A stretch of 64,000 bases of DNA from an uncultured Phycisphaerales bacterium (lineage in GTDB: Bacteria; Planctomycetota; Phycisphaerae; Sedimentisphaerales; Anaerobacaceae), in the NCBI GenBank assembly GCA_937927975.1, contig CALEZT010000157.1:10360-74359 (forward strand). Direction: 5' to 3'. Position numbers and translations under genes: made by a program. Numbering within the stretch: position 1 is the stretch's first letter; every line of letters starts with the position of its first letter. Below, piece by piece: positions 27,985 to 39,500 of the stretch. Below the pieces are notes generated by a model, which was given only the letters and a program-made list of their open reading frames with translations, was not told the DNA's origin and made no database searches.

Positions 27985-29850
27985 ATGGTTGTTCAGATGC
28001 TGCTCGTGCTCGCGATGATGATCCCTTCCCGCGAGGGGACGTCTTTTCATGTGGACCGGCCTTTCATCCAGGACTTCAGCGAGCAGATCCCGCTGGCCCT
28101 GGAGATCCGGGATGCCAAGCTCCTCAAAGTCCGCATGGACCGAAACGGTCGAATTCTCGTCCTCTTCGACAAGGGGCTCCTCCAAGTCCACGCAGGCCAA
28201 CTCCGTCCGGATCGGCAGGACCGCCCCCTGGCCGACATGCGCATCCAGGATATCGCGGTCCACCAGGGGCAGTTCGTCTACGCCACCGACAAGTGCATGC
28301 TCAGCAACGGTTTCGCAGGACGCATCCTGATCGATCGCGACGACCCACAAGCACGTACCTTGCTAACAGACAGCGATCCGGCACATGCCGACTCGAACGG
28401 CCTGCCCTGCACGGACATCCAGTGCAGCAGACAGATCGGCGACACCTCGTGGTTTGGCACATCCAAGGGAGCCTGCGCCCAACGTCCGGACGGCCACATC
28501 GACTATTACGCCTCCAGGCGGTGGCTGCTGGACGACGACGTGATCGACATCTGGCCGGGGACCGACGGTGGGGTCCTGGTACTTTCGCGACGTGGGCTCA
28601 ACGTCATCCATTTCCAGGAAACGACGCTCGCTCAGAAAGCCGAACACTTTGACCGTCTGACCCGGCAACGGCACATTCGCTTCGGGTTCAACAGCGCGTT
28701 CGAGATGAGCACGCCGGGCGACCTCTCGACCGGGACGCTCGTCGATCAGGATAACGATGGGCTCTGGACCGCGATGTACCTGGCGGGCGAACTGTTCCGA
28801 TACGCCGTGACGAAGTCCGACGCCGCCCTGAAAAACTGCTACGAATCCTTCGAGGCCATGGAGCGACTCAGCGAGATTACGGGCATCCCAGGGTTCCCCG
28901 CCCGATCGTTCGAGCGGGCTGGATATCAGGTGGCGGACAAAGACCGCTGGCACGAGACGCCCGACAGCAAGTGGGCATGGAAAGGGACCACCAGCAGCGA
29001 CGAGATCGTCGGGCACTTCTTCGTCTACGCGATCTTCACGGAGATCGCGCCGGACGAGGCCTGGCGCAAGCGCGCCGTCGCCCTGATCGACGCGATCATG
29101 GATCACATCGTGCGAAACGACTGGTACCTGATCGACCGCGACGGCAAGCCCACCCAGTGGGGCCGCTGGCATCCGGAATACGTCAACCAGTTCCCCCGCC
29201 AGGTCGGTGACCGCAAGCTGAACTCCGTCGAGATCCTCGCCTTCCTCCAGACGGCTCACCATTTCACCGGCAAGGAAGTCTATCGACAGAAGGCCTATGA
29301 ACTGATCGACCGGCACGGCTACCTCGACAACGTCATGATTCCGGCCAAGGAACTGGGCCGGGTCCCCGGCATCGATCTGACGAGCGAATGGAACCACAGC
29401 GACGACGAGCTGGCGTTCCTGAGCTACTGGAACCTGTACCGATATGCGTTCACGCCGGAACTTCAGGAGAAGTACCGCCAGGTCATCCGCGACCATTGGG
29501 AAATCGAGCGGCCGGAGAAGAACCCCCTCTGGAATTTCATCTACGCCATGACAGGAGCCCGGGAGTTCGACATGGAGGAATCGATCTGGACCCTTCAGCA
29601 GTTTCCGCTGGACCTCGTGAGCTGGACCGTGCGGAACAGCCATCGCAAGGACCTGGAATTCCTCCCGCCCAATTTCCGCGAGCAGACCACGAAGGCCGTG
29701 CTGCCGCCCGACGAGCGGCCCATGAGCAAGTACAACACCAACGCCTTCCGTCTCGACGGCGGCGACGGCGGCCGCGAGGAATTCAGCGGCGACGTCTATT
29801 TGCTGCCCTATTGGCTGGGCCGATACCTCGGAATCATCGGGCCGTCTTGA
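27985..29850 (+). CDS. Exported glycosidase-like protein with propeller-type N-terminus
   Basis: 621 residues from ATG 27985 (AAGGAG upstream). A short N-terminal hydrophobic segment may act as signal. Residues about 35-215 resemble two-component-regulator propeller blades (GTSKGACAQRPDGHIDYY). The C-terminal 400 residues are helical with WHETPDSKWAWKGTTSSDEIVGHF and WNHSDDELAFLSYWNLYR, the look of a six-hairpin (alpha6/alpha6) glycosidase barrel. The family is not certain. Confidence 0.6.
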   Translation: MVVQMLLVLAMMIPSREGTSFHVDRPFIQDFSEQIPLALEIRDAKLLKVRMDRNGRILVLFDKGLLQVHAGQLRPDRQDRPLADMRIQDIAVHQGQFVYATDKCMLSNGFAGRILIDRDDPQARTLLTDSDPAHADSNGLPCTDIQCSRQIGDTSWFGTSKGACAQRPDGHIDYYASRRWLLDDDVIDIWPGTDGGVLVLSRRGLNVIHFQETTLAQKAEHFDRLTRQRHIRFGFNSAFEMSTPGDLSTGTLVDQDNDGLWTAMYLAGELFRYAVTKSDAALKNCYESFEAMERLSEITGIPGFPARSFERAGYQVADKDRWHETPDSKWAWKGTTSSDEIVGHFFVYAIFTEIAPDEAWRKRAVALIDAIMDHIVRNDWYLIDRDGKPTQWGRWHPEYVNQFPRQVGDRKLNSVEILAFLQTAHHFTGKEVYRQKAYELIDRHGYLDNVMIPAKELGRVPGIDLTSEWNHSDDELAFLSYWNLYRYAFTPELQEKYRQVIRDHWEIERPEKNPLWNFIYAMTGAREFDMEESIWTLQQFPLDLVSWTVRNSHRKDLEFLPPNFREQTTKAVLPPDERPMSKYNTNAFRLDGGDGGREEFSGDVYLLPYWLGRYLGIIGPS

Positions 29851-29876
29851 CGCGCGGGGCGGCCGGCGGCTATCCT
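29847..29876 (+). promoter_or_regulatory. Possible promoter of the response-regulator pair
   Basis: TTGACG (29847-29852, overlapping the previous stop) and TATCCT (29871-29876) with an 18-base spacer, 58 bases before the GTG at 29935. Confidence 0.4.
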
Positions 29877-29934
29877 ATACAGGAGTTGACTTCAAGGTCG
29901 GCTATCAAGACCATATGAATGGAGACTGCAACGC

Positions 29935-30624
29935 GTGAGGACCGTGCTGATCGTCGAGGATGAACCCGCCATGCTGCGGGGACTCGAAGACAACTTCAAG
30001 ATGAAGGGCTACTACGTCCTGACCGCCGACGACGGCAAGAAAGGCCTGGAAACCGCGCTGAAGGAGCGGCCCGACCTGATCCTGCTGGACATCATGCTGC
30101 CCGAACTCAACGGCTACGAGGTCTGCTCGCACGTCCGCGAGAAGGGCCTCGACATGCCGATCATCATGCTCACCGCCAAGGACCAGGAGTCGGACATCGT
30201 GCTGGGCCTGAACCTCGGCGCCGACGATTACGTGACTAAGCCGTTCAGCATTAAAGAGCTGATGGCCCGCGCCGAGGCATTCATGCGGCGTCGCAAGGAC
30301 GTCGAACCTCAAGTGTACGAGTTCGCCGACTGCAAGCTGGACGTCGCGGCCCATTCGCTGGAGAGGGCGGGACAGGCGGTGCCGCTGACGCCGGGCGAGT
30401 TCAAGATGCTCCATTTGTTCTTGCGAAAGGCCGGCTGCCCACTAACCCAGGACGAGATTCGCACCACCGTCTTCGGCTACTCGCAGTTCATCACGACGCG
30501 GGACATCGACAAGGCGGTGGATAGTCTGCGGAATAAGATCGAGCCCGATCCGAAGCAGCCGCGGTACTTTCACGTGATCCCGAACATCGGGTACAAATTC
30601 CAGGGACCCTCCGAGACGCCGTGA
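29935..30624 (+). CDS. OmpR/PhoB-type response regulator (first of tandem pair)
   Basis: 229 residues from GTG 29935. The receiver domain (1-120) has the acidic pair in VEDEP, phospho-Asp in LILLDIMLPE near residue 50, and the Thr/Lys switch residues in MLTAKD and VTKPFS. The C-terminal winged helix (about 130-226) contains LTPGEFKMLHLFLRKAG and NIGYKFQGP. It is followed 4 bases later by a close paralogue. No sensor kinase gene is adjacent. Confidence 0.92.
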   Translation: MRTVLIVEDEPAMLRGLEDNFKMKGYYVLTADDGKKGLETALKERPDLILLDIMLPELNGYEVCSHVREKGLDMPIIMLTAKDQESDIVLGLNLGADDYVTKPFSIKELMARAEAFMRRRKDVEPQVYEFADCKLDVAAHSLERAGQAVPLTPGEFKMLHLFLRKAGCPLTQDEIRTTVFGYSQFITTRDIDKAVDSLRNKIEPDPKQPRYFHVIPNIGYKFQGPSETP

Positions 30625-30628
30625 ACCG

Positions 30629-31318
30629 ATGCAGACCGTGCTCATAGTTGAAGACGATCCAACCATGTTGAGGGGCCTGAAGGACAACTTCGAATTCCAC
30701 GGCTACCACACCCTGACCGCCGAGGATGGCGAGGCGGGCCTTAACGCTGCCCTCAACGCCAGGCCCGACCTGATCCTGCTGGATATCATGCTGCCCAAGA
30801 TCAACGGCTACGAGGTCTGCCGGCTCATCCGCCGCGAGCACCTCGACATGCCGATCATCATGCTCACCGCCAAGGGCGAGGAGTCGGACATCGTGCTGGG
30901 CCTGAACCTGGGGGCCGACGACTACGTGACCAAGCCGTTCAGCATCAAGGAACTGCTGGCCCGGGCCGAGGCGCTGCTCCGGCGGGTGCGAAAGACCGAA
31001 CCGGAGGTCTATCAGTTCGGCGATTGCCGGCTGGATCTGCCCGCCCGCAAGTTCACGCGCAGCGAAGAGGAGATCAAGCTCTCGCCCAAGGAGTTCAAGC
31101 TGCTGGAGCTGTTCGTCAAACGTCCCGGCCGGGCGCTAACCCGCGACGAGATCCTCAACCTCGTCTGGGGTTACGACTCCTTCGTCGGCTCGCGGAGCAT
31201 CGACCGCTTCGTCACCACGCTGCGAAACAAGATCGAGCCCGACCCGCACAATCCCGTCTACATTCACACGGTCCGCGAGATCGGCTACAAGTTCGAACCG
31301 CCGGCGTCGCCGGCTTGA
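30629..31318 (+). CDS. OmpR/PhoB-type response regulator (second of tandem pair)
   Basis: 229 residues, the same length as its upstream neighbour and clearly a duplicate: both share ARPDLILLDIMLP-type, GLNLGADDYVTKPFSIKEL and NKIEPDP segments. The receiver phospho-Asp and the KPFS lysine are intact. The wing helix is LSPKEFKLLELFVKRPGRAL. Divergence is concentrated in the output domain, so the targets may differ. No histidine kinase lies nearby. Convergent with the CotH gene. Confidence 0.92.
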   Translation: MQTVLIVEDDPTMLRGLKDNFEFHGYHTLTAEDGEAGLNAALNARPDLILLDIMLPKINGYEVCRLIRREHLDMPIIMLTAKGEESDIVLGLNLGADDYVTKPFSIKELLARAEALLRRVRKTEPEVYQFGDCRLDLPARKFTRSEEEIKLSPKEFKLLELFVKRPGRALTRDEILNLVWGYDSFVGSRSIDRFVTTLRNKIEPDPHNPVYIHTVREIGYKFEPPASPA

Positions 31319-31363
31319 GCCCCCTGCAATGGGCTGGAAGCCCGACGCGATCGCCGCGATCCG

Positions 31364-34300
31364 TCACGTCCCGGGAGAGCCGCCCGGCCGGCTACTGGCC
31401 TGCCAGGCGCCGGATTTGTCCCAGCGGTCGAGGTCCGGGTCGGTCGCGTCCTTGATCGTCAGTGAATAGCCCAGGCCGTCGGTCTCCGGTCGCCAGGTGT
31501 CCCTGTACTTGAATTCGAGGATCGTGTTGTTGGTTCGGTCCTCAAGCTTGATCTTCTCGCCGGCATTGTCGAGGTTGCCGGTGAAGACCCCCGGCGCCAG
31601 ACGCACGTCGGCGCCGTAGCGATCCGTAAACGCGGCTCGATTCCTCGCGATCACGATGCATTCCCCCGACGCCACCGAAACCTTTCCGCCCGGCGGGAAC
31701 GCGTATGACACGCCTTCGGTCAGTTTGACGCCATCGAGAGGCAACGTCGCGGTTCCGATGTTCTTGAGCTCGACGAATTCGTAGGCCTGGCTGTCATAAC
31801 CTCCGCCGCCGGCGGGGTTGTACATGATCTCGGTAATGCGGAGCCACCGCTGCTGATCGCTCGGCGTCCCGGCGTAGGCAAGCGTATCGACCACGCGGCC
31901 GAATCGATCGATCAACTGGACCGTCTCGCCCCAGTTGGAGAGATGGCCCTTGTAGTCGCCCTGGACGAAGAGGCCCTGGCCCCCGCGAGGACTGGCCGTT
32001 CGGCTTCGAAACGCAAGTGCGCTCGGCGTGACGTACAGCCGGCCTCCCGCGAGAAGAACCGTTCCCGGCTGGAACGCGTGCTCGACCCCGCCGGCAAGCT
32101 GCCAGCCGGAGATGTCCACGGCGTATGCGTTCGGGTTTATCAGCTCGATATACTCCTCGTCCTGGTTGCCCGAGAGAGGATCGTGGTCATATACGCCGAA
32201 CCGAATGGCTGCCTGCTGCGGCTGGGCGTTGGGGATGCCTGCGTTGCCGCCGGGCGGCTGGCTGGTCTTGTTGCTGATATTGTGATCGACGTACAACTGC
32301 GTGCGCCGCGCGGGGAAGTAGCCTTTGAGCGAGTTCACCGCCGAGCTGAGGTTGCCCAGACGCGAACCGGCCGGCGCGAACAGCTCGTCGATCCGGCTCT
32401 CGAAGAACCGCTGCGCGAGCGGCGTGCCGGGCGGCTGGAGCAGCTCGTCCATGACCGTGCGGGTGCGACGCAGGAACATCTCGCGGGTCTCGGGCAGATT
32501 ATACATCACGTCCAGGAACACGCTCCACTGCCGGCCTCCGTCTTTGGCGTGGGCCTCGTCCCCCAGGAAAGGATGCGACGTGTACGTCCACCCGTCGCCC
32601 ACGACGCCGAAGGTCCAGTCCTTGTCCCAGGGGAAGATCGACCACTCGCCGCTGCCTTCGGTGTCGCGGTAGAAGTAGAAGTTCTTGCGGATGTCGTCGG
32701 TGTCCTGCAGGAGGCACCGGGCCGCAAGATAGTCCATCATGGCAGGCAGGTTGAAGTGGTCGAAGACAAAGACTCTTCGCTGCTCGGCGGTCGCGGCGTT
32801 GAGGCCCTGAACCACCGCCGCGATGTCCGAAAAATTCTCACCTTTCCGAGTCTTCTTCTCGATTCCCGAGTTGATGTCGTTGAAGACCGGAGTGATCTGG
32901 GCCCGCTGCACGAACTTGTACAGAGCCCCGTGCGGATCGAGGCCATTTCGTTCGAGAAACGCGCGGTCGACCTGCTCGACGAAGATCCCCACGCGATCCA
33001 CTTGCTTGTTGAGCACCGAGAGCATAAGGAAGCACTGGGACGCAGGACAACCCGCTCTGCGCATCGTTTCAAACGCCAGCGGCGGACGCAGATACGCGGG
33101 GTCGCTGCCGTTCTGGTTGAGGTTGAACTCCTTCACACGGTCGTACTCGTCGGAGAACCGGAACCGGTAGCCTGTGTTGAAGACGAACTTCTTCGACCCG
33201 GCGCCGACGGTCGCTCCGCCGCGCTGGCGGACGAAGACGTTGTCGTAGAACTGGCCGTCGAAGAAGACCGAAGCCCGCGTCCCGGCGCGGGTCGAAGCGG
33301 CCGAAGGGGATTGCGTGAACCACGCCAGCACCGGCAGATCGCCCGCAGTCGCAGGATTCACGACTACCGTCCCGTAATACTCCGGCGAATCCGTCGGGTG
33401 CGCGAACAGGGGATTGCGGGACCAGTTGTGCTGAGCATCGACCGCAAAGACGTACCAGCGGACCATGTCGCCCGCCTTGCAGGCCTGCGAGGGGATCACA
33501 GCGGTGTAGACGCCGTCTCCCGCCACGGCGTCGGCGCCCGCGCCATCGTCCAGCATCGCCAGAGTCCCGCTCAGACCAGGCTCATAATTGACCTGATACA
33601 CCAGTCTGACCACGTCAACCGCCGCCACGCCGGGGGACGCTTCGGCCGTGATGACGAGATATTCGCCCATGGCAGGAGGTGGCGGATTCTTCGTTACATT
33701 GCGGATGATCGGGCCCATCTGCGCCATGGCCCCCTCATTGGCTCTGCCCGGCGTCGGATTCAGGAGATAGCCTTCGACAACCTGGTCCGGATCGATTTCA
33801 CCGACGTCCACAGCGACCAACTCCGGCAGGATCAGCAGGTCGGAGCTACTCAAGCTGGAATTGAGCCCCTGGATCGCAAGGACGTTGTTGCCTTTGACCA
33901 GAGCGTCCTTCTGGGCGGTGATGTCGAACTCCTGGGCCACCACTGCATCGGCGTCGTCGCGGGTGGTGGTCGCTCCGGAGTTCCAGGCCAGTTGCGACGG
34001 CGCGTTGGAGCGGGCCACCTCGCGACCGTTGAGCCAGGCGACGAACCCGTCTTCGTATCGCATTCGCAGGACCAGTTTGTCGATATCCTTCGTCTGCGCG
34101 GTCGCAAAGGGAATTCGAACGTACACCGTCTGGTTGCGGCCCTGCATGGCGCCAACGTCCAGGCCAGTGTATCCGCTGTAGTCATATCCGACGCCGGTCG
34201 TGCCGGCCAGCCACGAGGAATCGTTGAATCCGCCCCCCGTCCAGGACAGGCTGAGCGTTCCGTCGGTCGGGATCACGGCCTTGGCCGCAGCCCCACGCGC

Positions 34301-34808
34301 GATCAACACGGTCTCGGTCTGAGCCACCACCGCCCCACCGCCCAGGCCGTAGGAAATGTCCGCAAGCTGGGGTGGATAGTCGCGGTAGGAGAAAGCGATC
34401 GTCTGACCGTCCGGCTCCACAAGAGCCAGCGACTCCCCCTCGGCCTGGAGCGAGAAGCTCGTGTGAAGCTCCCCCATCGGGTCCCGCAGGTTCTTGCCCG
34501 AAGCGAAGACGATGAGATATCCGCCGGGACCGAGCGACACCTCCGGGATCTCCCACTTGGTCAGGTCGCCCAGATCGTCCGTCAGATACCAGCCCTCCAG
34601 GCTCATCGCCGCATCGGTCGGATTGTGCAACTCGATCCAGTCGGAGGAATCGCCCTGGAAATCGGTCAAGCCATTATCGTTGGAGGCGGCGAACTCGGTG
34701 ATGATCGGCCCGATCCCTGCAGCCGGCAGCGAAAGAGTCCAGAAAACCGCCAGACAGCAGAACAGCCACCCCGCAGGCAACGACGGTCTCCCGGACACAT
34801 TCATCATC
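31364..34808 (-). CDS. Exported CotH-kinase / lamin-tail-domain protein
   Basis: About 1147 residues from ATG 34808 (GGGG 5 bases upstream); a GTG at 34828 is also in frame. Signal peptide LFCCLAVFWTLSLPAAG. Domains: lamin-tail domain with ITEFAASNDNGLTD and SSDWIELHNPTDAA (about 30-130); a beta-rich region; a CotH-kinase-like domain (about 500-830) with DRVKEFNLNQNGSDP, VDRVGIFVEQVDRAFL and IFPWDKDWTFGV; then two more lamin-tail domains (EEYIELINPNAYAVDISGW and QAYEFVELKNIGTATLPL). CotH domains are protein kinase-like; here it is secreted. Function is unknown. Confidence 0.82.
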
Positions 34809-34864
34809 ACATCCCCACGATCTTGCACGACTCCTCGAAGCGATTCCAGCCGACCGTCCAGATT

Positions 34865-35800
34865 TCAGGTTGTCAGGACCTTGTTCATCCGCTCGACCGT
34901 GTCGTCGATCTCCTGCGTGCTGAGCATGCCGACCGTGATGGCGTCCACCAGACCGTTGCCCCAGACATATTTCAGAGAGGCGTCCTTCTGCTCGGGGCTC
35001 GTCAGCTTGCCGGCGCCGAAGATCTTCATGCCGATAACCGCTTTGCCGTCGGCGCGGGCCTGCTTGAGGACGGGAGCCACCTCCTCGACGGACGCGTCCA
35101 TGGCGGCATCCTTACCCACATTGTTGATGCGGGCCAGCACGACATCGGTCCAGGGGTGCGTACAGGCGGCCTTGAGGGCGCCGAAATCGTGGCAGGAGAC
35201 GCCGACGGCGCGGACCGCTCCTTTGGCCTTCAATTCGGACAGCTCGTCGCGAATCCGCTCGTGCTCGGTGGGCCAGTTCGCATTGGTCATGCAGTGAATC
35301 AGGCAGATGTCCAGGACATCGGTGTTCAATTCTCTACGAAAGCGATCCACTTCCTTCTGGGCTCCGCCCGAGGCCAGGTTCCAGTACTCCGACCGAGGCC
35401 AAATCTTGCTGAGCACGATGTATTTCTCGCGGGGCACTCCGTTGAGGGCGTTCCGCAGATAGGGATGCGAGCCATAGAGGTCCGCGCAGTCCATGAAACC
35501 GATTCCTTTGTCCAAGCCGTGACGGATCAATTCATTGAAGGCCTTCTCGCCAAGACGGGTGTGCGCCGAGGACCGTCCCGATCCGTTCCAGCCGGTGCCT
35601 TGGGCGAGCCGGGAGGCCTTGATCCCAGTGCGACCGAGCGTCACGACTTGCGTTGCCGGGGAAGGGCTCGCAGCCGCCTGGCCGGATGCGACGTGCGCGT
35701 GCGCAGCCAGAGTCCCCGCACCCGCCAGTGTGGCGGCGATGAATTGACGCCGGCTGAGATCCCGAGTCCCGTTTCCCAAAACCTGTGTGTGCCTGCTCAT
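34865..35800 (-). CDS. TAT-exported aldo/keto reductase
   Basis: 311 residues. A twin-arginine signal (LSRRQFIAATLAGAGTLAAHA) implies export as a folded, cofactor-bound protein. The AKR tetrad is visible: Asp and Tyr in DCADLYGSHPYLRNAL, Lys in IVLSKIWPRS and His in CLIHCMTN. Immediately downstream (57 bases) of the CotH gene's upstream end on the same strand, so the two may be cotranscribed. Substrate unknown. Confidence 0.88.
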   Translation of the reverse strand: MSRHTQVLGNGTRDLSRRQFIAATLAGAGTLAAHAHVASGQAAASPSPATQVVTLGRTGIKASRLAQGTGWNGSGRSSAHTRLGEKAFNELIRHGLDKGIGFMDCADLYGSHPYLRNALNGVPREKYIVLSKIWPRSEYWNLASGGAQKEVDRFRRELNTDVLDICLIHCMTNANWPTEHERIRDELSELKAKGAVRAVGVSCHDFGALKAACTHPWTDVVLARINNVGKDAAMDASVEEVAPVLKQARADGKAVIGMKIFGAGKLTSPEQKDASLKYVWGNGLVDAITVGMLSTQEIDDTVERMNKVLTT

Positions 35801-36549
35801 GAAGAATCATCCTTTCGCAGTTAGCATGTCCTGGTGACGTCGTTCGCACCCCAATCAGCGACAGCATCGTTTCCTGCGTCGTCCCGGCCCCGAGGACGGC
35901 TCGACGGACGGTGCGGAATCGATCAAGCTTTCATTATATCCTGAGGTTGCAGATGGTTCAAGCCCGAGGAAACGAGGATCACTCCCCTGCTACTCGTTTA
36001 TGTGCAATACGTTGGTCTGCGAAGCGTCTTGCTTTAGGTGTCTCTGACTGGATGGCCAGTGGATGTCCACGCGAGAGATTCCGGGACGAGAAAATTTTGT
36101 CCTTGCGAACACTTGCGGCTTGCTTATAGGACACGAATGTGGTATAAGGGAGTCGCGCTGAGACGAATGGCGCCTGTCACAGGCGTTATGGTGGAGTTGG
36201 GTGTATTCACCCGCGTGTGCAAATGAGTGTGCAGCCGCGGAGCGAAATCAGTTTATGCGGCTTCGGCGCCGCGTCGTTCCGTGTGCGTGGGATACGAGGC
36301 AGGAGAAAGCATCATCGCTTTCGGACGAATCCGTCCGTAACGGAGTTTTTTTCGTTTGAAGACGGACGGACGCCCGTGGGAGGTCTGTACACAGAAGATC
36401 AGCATTCTTCATCGCAAACTCATTGTTTTCCATGAGTCCTCGACCGATTCCCCCGAAGATGCAGGATTTGGCGTATTCGGGGGCTGTGGATCCTCGGTGT
36501 GTAGCCGGGGGAGCAGGACAAATGTCTTTTTATTGTTAGGAGGAAGATC
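35801..36549 (+). promoter_or_regulatory. 749-bp intergenic region: promoter and long leader
   Basis: TTGCTT (36120-36125) and TATAAG (36143-36148), 17 bases apart with a TGG extension, form a good promoter for the PA14 gene, giving a leader of about 400 bases. Within the leader are a CGGACG/CGTCCG hairpin (36322-36337) followed at distance by seven T's, and a CCCCCGAA/TTCGGGGG pair (36450-36483). No known riboswitch is recognised. A TAGGAGGA ribosome site precedes ATG 36550. Confidence 0.5.
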
Positions 36550-39500
36550 ATGAATCACAGATTAACCTGTCTGGCTGCCGTGTGTGCCCTGCTGCTCGCC
36601 GCCGGCGGCGCAGGCGCCCAGGAGCTGGGAAAAGGCAAAGTACTCTTCGAGTACTGGCTTGGAGGGAGCATCAACAACAATGTTGACACCCTCAAGGCCG
36701 ATGCCCGTTTCCCGAACAACCCTGGGCAGAGCGAGTGGCGTGACGGAATGGATCGCCCGGACTGGGCCGGCATGGACTATTGGGGCGCCCGAGGACGCGC
36801 GTTCCTGACCCCGCCGGAAACAGGCGACTACACCTTCTGGACCGCCAGCGACGACGACAGCGAGCTGTGGTTGAGCACGGACGACAATCCGGCCAACGCC
36901 AAGATGATCGCCAACGTCGAAGGCTGGTGCAATTACCAGAACTGGACCGGCACGGGCCAGGCCCCGGGCGCCAATCGCCAGTCGGCCCCGGTTTCCCTGG
37001 TCGCAGGCCAGAAGTACTACATTGAATTGTTGTTCTCCGATGGCACCGGCGGCGGCCATGCCAGCGTCGGCTGGGCAGGTCCCGGCGTCGGCGAGACCCC
37101 GGTGGTCCTCAAGGGCGACGTCCTGACCGCCTTCATCCGCGACCCGGAGCCCATGCTGCTGGCCCAGAATCCCGAGCCGGCCAACGGCGCGGTCGACGTG
37201 ACCAACCCGCTGTTCACCTGGAAGGCCGGCGTCAACGCGGTCTCGCACGAGGTCTACGTGGGCAACGACCCGGTCCTGGGACCGAATGATCTGGTCGCGG
37301 CCAGCGCCCTCAACATGTACTACCATCTGGCGGGCCTCACCCCTGCCGCCAAGTATTACTGGCGCGTCGACGAGATCGATGCCGCCGGCAACAAGTACGA
37401 AGGCGCGGTTTGGTCCTTCACGGTTCAGCCGATCCAGGCCTACAACCTGAGCCCGTACGACGGCGCCCTGTTCCGCGCCTTGGACACGCAGCTCACGTGG
37501 AAGGCCGGCAGCACCGCCATGAGCCATGACGTCTACCTGAGCACGAGCCTCGAAGACGTCAATTCCGCAGCAGCAGCCGCTTTCCAGGGCAATCAGACGG
37601 GCACGACTTTCGCACCGGCTGCTCTGGAGCTTGGCACCGTCTACTACTGGCGCATCGATGAAGTCGACACCGCCGGTGAAAAGATCCTTGGCGACATCCT
37701 GACCTTCTCCACGATTCAGGAGGGCATGGGCGGCGCCACCTACGAAGTCTGGTCGAACGTCGCCGGCGGATCGATCGCCGATCTGACGAACGACGTGAAC
37801 TTCCCGCGCAATCCCACCACCGTGAGCACCGTGTCGAACATGGAGGCCCCGGTTGATGCGGCCGAGACATTCGGCGGCAGAATCTCGGCCTGGTTGCATG
37901 TTCCGGTCGCCGGCGAGTACACCTTCTGGATCGCCAGCGATGACGCCAGCCAGTTGTTCCTTGGCGCCGACAAGAACTCGGCCAAGGTGATCGCGACCGT
38001 CGAAAGCTGGACGGGCTCCCGTGCCTGGGACAGCGTGGCCTCTCAGAAGTCGGCCCCCGTCCAACTGGCTGAGGGCGTCTACTACATCGCGGCCCTCTAC
38101 AAAGAAGGCGGCGGCGGCGACAACTGCTCGGTGGCCTGGCAGGGTCCGGCGGTTCCGGTTCGCGAACTCGTCATGGACGGCTTCATCACGCCGTTCGTGG
38201 GTCTGTGGGCCGATGATCCTTCTCCGGCCGACGGCGCCCAGGGCCAGCCGGATCGACCGGTTCTCGACTGGATGGCCGGCGTTGGGGCCATCGAACACGC
38301 GGTCTACCTGAGCACGGACAAGAACGCCGTAGCCAATAGCGCCGCGGGCGCTCTGAAAGTTCGCACCGCCGAGACTTCCTATGTGCCGGCAGCGCTGAAC
38401 TGGAATACGACCTACTATTGGAAGGTGGACGAAACGGACGCAGACGGAAACGTCTGGCCGGGCTTCGTCTGGAGCTTCAAGGTCGCCGATTACATCCCGG
38501 TCGTCGATGATGCCATCTCCGTGACCTACGACAACACCGCGGATCCGTTCATCACCGAACTGGCTTTGGAGTACGACGGTCCGCAGGATTGGACCAAGAA
38601 CGGCGTCACTTCGCTGCAATTGGATCTCAAGGGCAACGCGCCGAAACTGGCCGTCAATGGCGGCACCGTCTCTCTGATGGCGGCCGGCGCCGACATCTGG
38701 AACAACGCCGACGAGTTCCGCTACGCGTACAAGACCCTCAACGGCGACGGCACGATGATCGCCCGCGTGGCCAGCCGCGGCACCGGGTCCAATGAGTGGG
38801 CCAAGGGCGGCGTCATGATCCGCCAGAGCGTCGAGGCCGGCTCGACCCACGCCTACATGCCCATCACGGCCGGCGGCGGCAACGGCGCCAGCTTCCAGGG
38901 GCGTCTGGCGGCCAACGGCGGCTCCTCCAACAGCGACAGCGGCACCGCGGTCGCACCGCCGTACTTCGTGAAGATCGAGCGCGTCGGCAGCACGTTCAAC
39001 GGCTTCATCTCCGCTGACGGCGCCGAGTGGAACCAACTCGGTACCTGGACCATCGAGATGGCCGACCCGGTCCTGATCGGTCTGGCCGTCACGTCGCACG
39101 CCTCGGGCGAGCTGCGGACTTTCACGTTCGACAGCCTCTCGACGACGGGCGACGTCACCGGCAATTGGACGGTCGCCGACATCGGTGTCGCCCAGGGCGG
39201 CAATGATCCCGCTCCGGTGTACGTGGCCCTGACCGACAGCGCCGGCAAGACCGCCGTCGTGAAGCATCCGGACAACCCGAATGTCACGATGAAGACGGAT
39301 TGGCTGACCTGGAAGATCCTGACCTCGCGGTTCTCCGGCGTCAACCTCAAGGCGATCACGAAGGTGACCCTCGGCATCGGCGACGGCAAGGCCGGCGGCG
39401 TGGGCATTCTCCAGGTGGCCAACGTCCGCGTGGTCAAGCCGGTCACGATCAACGTCGTGAACCCCAGCTTCGAGCAGCCGAACGCCACCAAGAATATGCT

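Noticed and set aside
31943..35824. 1293-aa ORF on the plus strand
   Set aside because: Antisense to the CotH and aldo/keto reductase genes; low-complexity Arg/His/Val composition typical of GC-rich shadow frames.
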